Of a stretch of 64,000 bases of DNA, positions 44,533 through 52,029 are shown piece after piece. Location of the stretch: the NCBI RefSeq assembly GCF_005862305.2, contig NZ_CP054021.1, forward strand, positions 4,319,501-4,383,500. The letters are read 5' to 3'. Each line of letters starts with the position of its first letter. The first letter of the stretch is position 1. The notes below the pieces were generated by a model. That model did no database searches. It was given only the letters and a program-made list of their open reading frames with translations, and was not told the origin of the DNA. The DNA is from Rhizobium indicum. Its GTDB lineage: Bacteria; Pseudomonadota; Alphaproteobacteria; Rhizobiales; Rhizobiaceae. The position numbers and the translations under genes were made by a program.

Positions 44533-47055
44533 ATGGCGGCGGATATGAAGTTGCTTGCGAAATCGTTATTCAAAAAGGAGGGCCGCACTCGCCGGGCTGG
44601 TAGCGGCGATCTCACCCATCTGGCGTCAAGGGGGCCGGAGGCGGTCCTAGACGATGTCAGTCAGGGCGCATGGGGGCGAGAGAGGATTCGTCAATTTTTG
44701 GACGGCGCTCCGTCGTTCAACTTGGTGCCTTACACTGACCACGGATTCGTCAATCAGACCGAGCTCGCTCGACAGCTTGGCTTGTCTCAAGCTTGTGTGT
44801 CGAAAAACCAGGACCTCATTCGCGAATTTGAAGACAGGACAGCGGACGGATATGCCAACGACAGGCTGGCCAAGCTGCGTGCTTTTATCGATCAGGGCTT
44901 TCGCGATGGGACTTTGCACTATTCCACCCGCAAGTTCACGCGCGAACTATACGGCACAGCCAATCTAAAGGCCCTGCGCAAGGAGCTGGGTATACCCAGG
45001 CTCCATCAAGAGGCATTGGACCTTATCGCTTTGTTCGAGAATGAGAACATTACTCGTCTTCGAGCTGATCCCCTTTGCGCCGAAATCGAAGGACGGTTCT
45101 TTGCATTTAGCGGTCTCTGCGATCTCGGATATCCTCTGCCTTACGTTGAAAAAATGGCCGAGTCTTTCCGAAAATCATATTCGGAAGTGAAGGGACCGGA
45201 GGCCGGTCGATACCACCTCGCTCTTATGAAGCTGTTCACCTGGCTGAAGCATCAGGACAAGCTAGTAACTGCTGTAGCCAACAACATTCACATCAGAGGA
45301 GCTGTTAAGGACGTCGATTGGCTATATGTGCTGATGCAGTATAGAGACAGTGTCGATGAGGAGAGCCAACCTCGATTAGTTTCGGCGGTTAACAATCTCA
45401 GCCGCAGTCTCGCTGTCACCGGTCTCGTGCCATGGCTCGCTCGTGGCATCCCTGATGAGCGACGCAAGGCACCCACGGGCACCATCAAGTCTTTCGCAGA
45501 AGTTGCTACGACGCTGGTCGAAGGCCACGAGTCTACAGTCGACGGCTTTATGGAGTTCATCGAGAATTTCACCAATTCCGACAATCTCTCGTTGTTTGCG
45601 GAAGCCGATCGAGTTGATTCCAAGAATTTCTACGCGGCCCTGAAGCAGGACTTCCTTATCAACGGCAAAGAAGGTCCCCTTGAAGTGGTGGCTGCCACCC
45701 GCACTCTGATTGAAAAGAGGCAGGGTCTTTTCAACGAGCGGTTCAACACGCTGATCGCCGAGGGGGTGCAGACGCTGGAAGAGGGAGACCGCCTCGCGTC
45801 TCTTGGGGAGGACCCGGACCTTTATTGGGACCGTCTTTGTGACGGTGAATTGAATCAGGGCGAAAGATCACGCCTGATCAGAGAGTTTTTCCCGAACCCA
45901 GATACAGAAGACCGCACAGCCTTGAAGAACATTCTTAGGCTTGTCCGGGACAAGTTCAAAAGGAAAGCTCCGCTCGAAGGCGAGGAGGCAAGTTGGTTTT
46001 TCAAGAAGCGCTATCAGGAAATTGCACCATCCAGCGAGATTCAGGCCTACCTGCTTCCGACCAATGCCCTGATGTTGGCTTGCGCGTCGATATATTTCCA
46101 GGGGTCGGGCGTCAACCTTCCGGTTGGGCGCGGGTTACTGGAAAAATGCTACCAACCGTCTAATGACAAAAACTACCGCCGGGTGGTGGGCTTCAAGGCG
46201 AAGGCAAAAGGGAAGCCTATCATATACTATTTCGAGGTGAGGTCTGATGAATGCCTTGCTTTGGAAGTCGCACTGAAGTGGGGCAAGTATCTTAGGGATG
46301 TTGCTCCCCCAGAACATAAAGGCCTGATGTTTTTGCAGAAGGTTGGGCCACGGATACAACCGATCAATCAGTATGGGCTTCGAACGTTCTTCGAACAGCA
46401 GCGCAAGACGATCGAAGGGCTTGAGCAGGTTGCCTTAACTCCGCAGATGTGGAGACCTACGTTGCTTCTCCTTGCCGCGATCGACAGCGGCGGAAAGCTC
46501 GGCGTTGCCCTTGCGCTGGCTCAACATACCGAAGGCGTCAGCGGACACTATTATGACCGACTGCCGCTACGGCTAATGCACGAAGTCCGGCTCCGCTATT
46601 TCAAAGAGCTTCTGGAAGCGGCTGTAGTACACGCGGTCCCGGGTTCCCCTGCTTACATTGGGTTAGACCCCAAAACGATTGACCGGAGGCTCGCCGAAGC
46701 GATTGACGTCGGGATCGGCATAGCTTGCGCTGATCCTTATGAAAAGTCCGCCGGCCAGTCCATTTGCGATACGCTCGACTGCTTCCGATGCAAAAAAATG
46801 ATGATCTCGATCGACGCTGAATCCCTATCATGGTTGATCATCTGGCGGAGTTCCCTCGAGCAGGCCGAGGGCGATTGGGTGAGAGACCACCCGGACCGCT
46901 GGGAAGAAGAGTTCCTTCCTTTCTTATCCCTCGTCGAGGTGGTCGAAGAGCTCATGCAGCCCGCGATGTACCTGCCGATCTGGCTAGAGGCGGAAGATAT
47001 CGCCGGTCAAAGGTTAGAGGACCCTAATTTTCAAGCCTATCAGCCTTGGAGTTGA
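44533..47055 (+). CDS. ginA: GInt recombination protein GinA (divergent tyrosine recombinase)
   Basis: 840 residues from ATG 44533; TTG 44500 and ATG 44545 are alternatives. A helix-turn-helix (NQTELARQLGLSQACVSKN, about residues 76-94) is followed by a long helical middle. The C-terminal part resembles a recombinase catalytic domain: MWRPTLLLLAAIDSGG, then ALAQHTEGVSGHYYDRL with a His and Tyr in the expected order. I do not find a clear box I Arg (the place reads YFQGSGVNLPVG). It ends with a CDTLDCFRCKKM cluster. Transcribed with ginB after one base. Confidence 0.75.
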   Translation: MAADMKLLAKSLFKKEGRTRRAGSGDLTHLASRGPEAVLDDVSQGAWGRERIRQFLDGAPSFNLVPYTDHGFVNQTELARQLGLSQACVSKNQDLIREFEDRTADGYANDRLAKLRAFIDQGFRDGTLHYSTRKFTRELYGTANLKALRKELGIPRLHQEALDLIALFENENITRLRADPLCAEIEGRFFAFSGLCDLGYPLPYVEKMAESFRKSYSEVKGPEAGRYHLALMKLFTWLKHQDKLVTAVANNIHIRGAVKDVDWLYVLMQYRDSVDEESQPRLVSAVNNLSRSLAVTGLVPWLARGIPDERRKAPTGTIKSFAEVATTLVEGHESTVDGFMEFIENFTNSDNLSLFAEADRVDSKNFYAALKQDFLINGKEGPLEVVAATRTLIEKRQGLFNERFNTLIAEGVQTLEEGDRLASLGEDPDLYWDRLCDGELNQGERSRLIREFFPNPDTEDRTALKNILRLVRDKFKRKAPLEGEEASWFFKKRYQEIAPSSEIQAYLLPTNALMLACASIYFQGSGVNLPVGRGLLEKCYQPSNDKNYRRVVGFKAKAKGKPIIYYFEVRSDECLALEVALKWGKYLRDVAPPEHKGLMFLQKVGPRIQPINQYGLRTFFEQQRKTIEGLEQVALTPQMWRPTLLLLAAIDSGGKLGVALALAQHTEGVSGHYYDRLPLRLMHEVRLRYFKELLEAAVVHAVPGSPAYIGLDPKTIDRRLAEAIDVGIGIACADPYEKSAGQSICDTLDCFRCKKMMISIDAESLSWLIIWRSSLEQAEGDWVRDHPDRWEEEFLPFLSLVEVVEELMQPAMYLPIWLEAEDIAGQRLEDPNFQAYQPWS

Positions 47056-47056
47056 G

Positions 47057-49078
47057 ATGAGAAGTCGAGAAAAACTTTTGATCGAACCAGTACGTCAGAG
47101 CTTACTTGCAGCTTCCTCCGAGCGCTCTGCAAAGTGGATGAGGGGTAGCAGCTACGGCGCTTCAAAATGGACGGTTTACGATGACTATGGACCGGGCTGT
47201 GCGACCCTAGACTTCGAGTTTAGAATGCCTGATGGCCGCTGTCTTATGCAGAGCCCAAATTGGCTTTCAGCCGCGCGAGAGTTCACCTTCTGGATTCGAG
47301 CGGGGCCTTATGTCAAGTTGAAGGATGCCGTGACCCATCAACGCTGGCACCGCATAGGCCTTAATACCGTTCATGGTCTCGCTCTCAGAGGGTTTAAATC
47401 CCTCGAACAGCTCACGGAAGACAACCTGGAGGATTACTTCGAGGAATCTGTTGTGATGGGCGTTGATGGCATTCTCAACGTCGACGGCCGGACTAATGCT
47501 CTATTGCTGCCGTTTCACACCATCGAGGATGTGCCAGAAGAGTTCCTGATTAGGAAACCGGAACTAAAGTTGAACGCAGTAGCGGTTGCGAAAGCATGCA
47601 ACCTTCCTGCCTCGGTCGTAAGTTTGAAGGCCTTTCATTCCAAGCTACGCGTACATCTCGAACGCTTGACACCTCGGCGCTTGTCGCGGGAGGCCGAGGC
47701 CGAGTCCGACGGGATGGAAGGGAGTGTGCTTTCCGCCGGCTCCTTGTACGATTTCATATCGTACTTCGAAGCGCAACACGCGCTGCGAGATGTAATGAAC
47801 TGTCCTACCATCAGGTTCAATCCTTTCATGGAGGAAACGCCGGCCGAGATCGCAAAGCGTCTCGGCCGAGCTGGCAGGAAAACACCGATTGCCCCTCACC
47901 ACTTGATGATCCGATTATTTGAGGGGTGCACAAAGATTCTGGTGAACGACTGGGACGATATTCGAGCGGAATACATTCGAGCAGCCCGAGCCTATCTCAA
48001 TTCGACTGTCAGTTGGTCGGCAGTGTCGCAGGCTCGCTCGAAGGTCCTTCACGTAGCGAACGCGTGCTTTGTTTTAATCAGCGGCTTTACCGCACGTCGT
48101 CCCGGCGAGGTCCGGCTGTTAGAGCGTGATTGTTTGGCTGGCAACAACGAAAAGGGGTGGTGGCTCAAGGTCACCATAATTAAGAACCACGATCACACGA
48201 AAACTTGGGTCACAATACCCAACATTGTGGCACGTGCGGTCAGCATTCTAATAGAAATCGCTGACTTCCACGCAGATGAAGCACGAACAGACAAACTTTT
48301 TGTCATTTACGCCCCCTCAAAAAAACGGTTCGTAGAGCTGACGGTATGTAGGGGGATCACAGAGTTTGCCCGCAAACTCGATGCCGTTTCGTACGTGGAA
48401 GACGGCGTAAACAAGGAATGGCTTTGGTATCCGCGCCAGTTCCGCCGCTTCTTCGCGGTTGTCTTCTTTCATAGGTTCAACGGTGGGATGGAAACCCTCT
48501 GCCACGAGTTGCGGCATTGGAGCGTTGATCAGGCGCGGGGATACGCGACGCTTGACACGGAGGCGGCTCGTTACTGGCTCAAGACGGAACAGGAATTCAA
48601 GCGTCACGTTGCCACTACAATTGCGAACGACGAAGAAGAGTTAACGGGGCCGCTAGCTAATCGTTACCGGAAGCTGTCGGAGCGCTTGAAGCGGATGTTA
48701 CGAGGCAAAATAGTCCCGGTGGACCAAACAGCTGCAGAGATGATTGTCCGCCATATGGGCCGCGAGGCAAATGTGTTCACTGTTAACGCGTGGAGCACAT
48801 GCGGGTGCCCAAATTCACAGAAAGGCACCGACAAAGCAAATTGCCGCAAGGGTGGAAAAGGGCAAGGCTTAGGCGCTAGTCTAAAGGACGCGGGGACGTC
48901 GGTCTGTGGTGACTGTCCTTGGAGCATGCAGAATGCAGCGCAGCGGGAGTATGTCGCGCGGGACGCCGCCAAGACAAGGGAAATCCTTGAGAACGATTGC
49001 CGCCCTCAGAATATTTTTAAGATGCTGCAGGAGCGTCGCTACTTGCGTCTGGTCGAGTTTGTGGAGGACGCAGCATGA
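47057..49078 (+). CDS. ginB: GInt tyrosine recombinase GinB
   Basis: 673 residues, start one base after ginA with GGAG before it. Catalytic landmarks: SGFTARRPGEVRLLE (box I Arg, about residue 345), WWLKVTIIKNHDHTK (beta-hairpin Lys) and CHELRHWS (His 483, Arg 486, His 487). The tyrosine is uncertain (Tyr 496 or Tyr 506), because the spacing is shorter than in Xer. The C-terminus has a Cys cluster (STCGCPNSQKG...NCRKGG...VCGDCPW) that could bind zinc. Overlaps ginC by four bases. Confidence 0.8.
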   Translation: MRSREKLLIEPVRQSLLAASSERSAKWMRGSSYGASKWTVYDDYGPGCATLDFEFRMPDGRCLMQSPNWLSAAREFTFWIRAGPYVKLKDAVTHQRWHRIGLNTVHGLALRGFKSLEQLTEDNLEDYFEESVVMGVDGILNVDGRTNALLLPFHTIEDVPEEFLIRKPELKLNAVAVAKACNLPASVVSLKAFHSKLRVHLERLTPRRLSREAEAESDGMEGSVLSAGSLYDFISYFEAQHALRDVMNCPTIRFNPFMEETPAEIAKRLGRAGRKTPIAPHHLMIRLFEGCTKILVNDWDDIRAEYIRAARAYLNSTVSWSAVSQARSKVLHVANACFVLISGFTARRPGEVRLLERDCLAGNNEKGWWLKVTIIKNHDHTKTWVTIPNIVARAVSILIEIADFHADEARTDKLFVIYAPSKKRFVELTVCRGITEFARKLDAVSYVEDGVNKEWLWYPRQFRRFFAVVFFHRFNGGMETLCHELRHWSVDQARGYATLDTEAARYWLKTEQEFKRHVATTIANDEEELTGPLANRYRKLSERLKRMLRGKIVPVDQTAAEMIVRHMGREANVFTVNAWSTCGCPNSQKGTDKANCRKGGKGQGLGASLKDAGTSVCGDCPWSMQNAAQREYVARDAAKTREILENDCRPQNIFKMLQERRYLRLVEFVEDAA

Positions 49079-49641
49079 TCAAACGGACGAGGCGAATTCG
49101 AACAGCTGAGAGGAAGAAGAGACGTGTGTTCGAAGGCTCGATGGAACAGCGACTACGTTCTAGGATTGATGTTCTCGAGCAATTGAAGCCCGAAGATATC
49201 ACTCCCGAACTTTGGGAGAAAATGGGAAGCCTCGAGGCCGTGAGAAACTGGGAATCTCAGGAATATGGCATTCAGCCGATCGGTTCGAAAAAGAAGTACA
49301 CAACAATAGATGCGGATTTTGGTGGAATGGTCGTTCTGTTGCAGCGTGAAATCAACCGTCTTCGACCGCCTCCGGCGAGTGTCACTCCCGGTCCCAGAAA
49401 GCCGCTCGCGGTACAGCTCGTCGAAAGTAAACTAGCACGGGAAGTGCTCGCCACGCGTCTGGGCGTTGCCAAAAAGGACCGACGTCGTCTGTCGCAAGAA
49501 TTGGGAAAGAAAACGAAAACCGCACGAGCGCAAGAAAAACTGATTGAACACTACGAGCAAAAGATCGATGCGCTTAGCCAAGAAAACAGGAACTTGAAAA
49601 CCAGGCTCCTGGCTTTCGAAGGTTTCAAGGCTGTCCAATGA
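49075..49641 (+). CDS. ginC: GInt accessory protein GinC (basic, coiled coil)
   Basis: 188 residues. The N-terminus is strongly basic (MIKRTRRIRTAERKKRR), the middle is unclear, and residues 120-183 form a long amphipathic helix (LGVAKKDRRRLSQEL, then QEKLIEHYEQKIDALSQENR) that is probably a coiled coil. It overlaps ginB and ginD by four bases each (ATGA), so all are translationally coupled. In characterised GInts the small third protein is required for integration and excision; a DNA-bending or bridging role is inference. Confidence 0.75.
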   Translation: MIKRTRRIRTAERKKRRVFEGSMEQRLRSRIDVLEQLKPEDITPELWEKMGSLEAVRNWESQEYGIQPIGSKKKYTTIDADFGGMVVLLQREINRLRPPPASVTPGPRKPLAVQLVESKLAREVLATRLGVAKKDRRRLSQELGKKTKTARAQEKLIEHYEQKIDALSQENRNLKTRLLAFEGFKAVQ

Positions 49642-51302
49642 GTGTTTCGAACGCATCACTCAGCGCAACCTATAAACAACGACTGAAAGAACTCCGTCAG
49701 GAGCACGAGACAACGGCACCCATTGATCGTGGAAGGGTAATTCGCAAGTGGATAACCAAAGAGATAGCGTGCCATCCTTCTTTCTTGAGTACGTCCACCG
49801 TGAAGCCGTTTCTTGAAGAGTGGGATTCCGTCCGAGGGGGGAAGACGGCGGCTGACAAAACCACCTCGGAAATACCGGCAGCGAAACCGGTGCATCGAGA
49901 TGCCCAGTTGGACGAGCTCACCATCGAACGCATTCGGCGCGAGCAAGCCCGGAAGTTTCGCGACGCGATTGAGTGGGGAGAAGCCCGCGTGGGTCGTAAG
50001 ACCCGAAAGTGTCCCGAAGTCACTCTCAATGACGTCTTTCAAGAAGAGATTTACAGCTGGCAATGCGTTCGGGCAAGAATCGAACTACCAGACTCTCTCT
50101 GGGACAGTGCAAAGATCATGTTGCAGTTTTTTCGGTGGCTTCGCAAAAAGAGGCTTCACTGGGTCGACGTGGACGACGAGATTATTCTCGAGTTCCGGGA
50201 GGAGTTGCGAGCAAACGGCGACACAAAGGCCCACGTCAATAAAGTCATGGGCGTCATCCATTCCTTTTATCGGCACCAGGAACTTTCCGGTCGATTGAGA
50301 TACAGAGTTCAGGTGTACGAACTGAATGCGCTACCCGAGGAATTGCGCGATTACCAATTCCCTATCACCAGTGAACTTCGAACGCGTGTGTCAAAACGTG
50401 GCGCTAAAACGAGCGGCTGGGCATCGCCTTGGTTGCTCAGAGGTAAGGAAAGCTCGTACGGGAAAAAGGCAACGCCAACTGACGAGGTTATGGAGGCCGT
50501 TCATAAGCTCCTCCGTAATCAAAAACATGGACTAAGAAACTCTGCGATGTTGTCGGCTTACGAGGACAGCGGCGGAAGACGTAAAGAGGTTCAATCGATA
50601 AACGTCGGCCAATTGCCTTCTGTGCAACAGCTGCACACACTTTTGACAACCAACGACGAGTGGGTGATTGAGGTTACCCGCAAAGGACAGGACGAGCAGA
50701 CGGGCGAAACCGCGCCATTGCGTTTCAGGCCCGCTACTATGATGCGATTGATGAGTTATGTTGAGGGTCCGCGCGCGGCGATTGTTCGGGGAACTGGCTC
50801 TGCGACGCAACAACTTTTCCTGAAAGACAACGGTGAGACCTTGAGGCTCGACAGCGTTACCAAGATTGTGACGAAGGTGCTTCGCGAGGCGGGATTTCCG
50901 AACAGCACCCTCCATAAGGTGAGAAGCCGCTTCATCAAAAAGAAAATCAAGACGCGTTTGGACACCGCTAGAGCGCACGCGGCAAAGATTGGTCCGGCTT
51001 CCAATTGGACGGAAACAATCCTTTCCGGTTCTGCCATCGACATGAACCACAGCACCACTGAATCTCTTCAACCGTACATGTACGACATTTTCGCAGAGGA
51101 GACTGCTAATGGGGGGCCGGATACCCTAGACAATATTGAGCACAAGATACTGGAAGCCAAGCGAACACTTGCCGATATCGAGACGCGTCTTGCGGGTCCC
51201 TTGGCGTTCGACCAGATACTCCGGAGAGTCGAACTATCACCGCGCCGAGATTTCATTCTCAAGCAGCTTCAGGTCCAAGCGGAGGAGCTTCTAAGGGCAT
51301 AG
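49638..51302 (+). CDS. ginD: GInt tyrosine recombinase GinD
   Basis: 554 residues, start overlapping ginC (ATGA). An N-terminal core-binding region (about residues 110-215, with SLWDSAKIMLQFFRWLRKK) precedes the catalytic domain: YEDSGGRRKEVQSIN (box I Arg, about residue 312), WVIEVTRKGQDEQ (Lys), LHKVRSRF (His-x-x-Arg, about 426-429) and MNHSTTESLQPYMYD (second His about 471, Tyr about 480). The full Arg-Lys-His-Arg-His-Tyr set can be proposed, so this is the most canonical recombinase of the three. It ends in a helical tail. Confidence 0.82.
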   Translation: MSVSNASLSATYKQRLKELRQEHETTAPIDRGRVIRKWITKEIACHPSFLSTSTVKPFLEEWDSVRGGKTAADKTTSEIPAAKPVHRDAQLDELTIERIRREQARKFRDAIEWGEARVGRKTRKCPEVTLNDVFQEEIYSWQCVRARIELPDSLWDSAKIMLQFFRWLRKKRLHWVDVDDEIILEFREELRANGDTKAHVNKVMGVIHSFYRHQELSGRLRYRVQVYELNALPEELRDYQFPITSELRTRVSKRGAKTSGWASPWLLRGKESSYGKKATPTDEVMEAVHKLLRNQKHGLRNSAMLSAYEDSGGRRKEVQSINVGQLPSVQQLHTLLTTNDEWVIEVTRKGQDEQTGETAPLRFRPATMMRLMSYVEGPRAAIVRGTGSATQQLFLKDNGETLRLDSVTKIVTKVLREAGFPNSTLHKVRSRFIKKKIKTRLDTARAHAAKIGPASNWTETILSGSAIDMNHSTTESLQPYMYDIFAEETANGGPDTLDNIEHKILEAKRTLADIETRLAGPLAFDQILRRVELSPRRDFILKQLQVQAEELLRA

Positions 51303-51430
51303 GTGGGGTTGGTCGCAGAGGTTGAGGCAACTCTGTAAAGGTTGCCCGAGATTGGCAGGCGGCCAGTTGTGCGCCTTTAAGGCCTAGACGTGCAAGTACC
51401 GTATCGCCTTCTAGCGGCATTACCTTCCAC

Positions 51431-51697
51431 CTAACCCTTCAGACGCACCCACTCATGGAAGTCGCATCCTCGATCGGGGCATACCACGCTAGGCGATACA
51501 AACCCGTCCTGCGACACGACGTGGTTGCGAAGCGTCAGCGTGTGTCCGTTGGGGCATGTGAGGGATGCCTTGAACAGGCGCGCCGTGGACGGATGACAGG
51601 GTGACCATCGTGACCGCTTGCCGTTTCGGTGGGAATAGGGAGATGGAGCTTGCTTTGAGAGCCGGGCTACGGGACGTCTCAGTAACGCGATCATCAT
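51431..51697 (-). CDS. Small Cys/His protein coupled to an ImmA-like remnant
   Basis: 88 residues. After a basic N-terminal 45, the sequence reads LTCPNGHTLTLRNHVV, then SVVCPDRGCDFHEWVRLKG. The CPNGH and CPDRGC pairs look like a zinc ribbon. Its ATG overlaps the stop of the upstream ImmA-like frame by three bases, so it was translated together with it. I do not recognise the family; a role in the same regulatory pair is likely. Confidence 0.6.
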   Translation of the reverse strand: MMIALLRRPVARLSKQAPSPYSHRNGKRSRWSPCHPSTARLFKASLTCPNGHTLTLRNHVVSQDGFVSPSVVCPDRGCDFHEWVRLKG

Positions 51698-52029
51698 AGC
51701 CGATGCAAGTTCATGAGCGTCGCGATCCTGATCGTCATCGCCTGGACGCTGACATGGTACGTCCTCGCCAGGTCCTTGATCATGGCTTCATCTTCAACAT
51801 CGACGAACCGGTCGCGCAAATCCTGCTGAAGAAACTGCTGGGGCATTAAGAGGCTTGCCGCGAACGCGTTGGCCTCAACCTCTTCCACGTCAACCGCCGC
51901 AGACTGCAGCAGCCAAGAATGCAGATACGCAAAAAATCCTGTGTGTATTCCCACCCGAGCAAGGTGAAAACTCGCGAGATGGTAGCACTTGCAACTTGGC
52001 CTCAGTACAACCGAGCTGAGGAGTCGCAC
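51694..52029 (-). pseudogene. ImmA/IrrE family metallopeptidase remnant, 5' truncated
   Basis: The last 70 residues match the C-terminal part of ImmA/IrrE peptidases: EEVEANAFAASLLMPQQF carries the conserved EANAFA third motif, followed by MIKDLARTYHVSVQAMTIR, a helix-turn-helix-like end. The HExxH zinc motif, normally just upstream, is absent in every frame. The frame begins one base from the divergent NTPase start, so the 5' half seems to have been lost when that gene arrived. Confidence 0.65.

Noticed and set aside
44533..51302. RIT element or Tn554-like transposon
   Set aside because: RIT elements have three recombinases and no small protein; Tn554 has two plus TnpC. Four genes with a coiled-coil third member fit ginABCD better.
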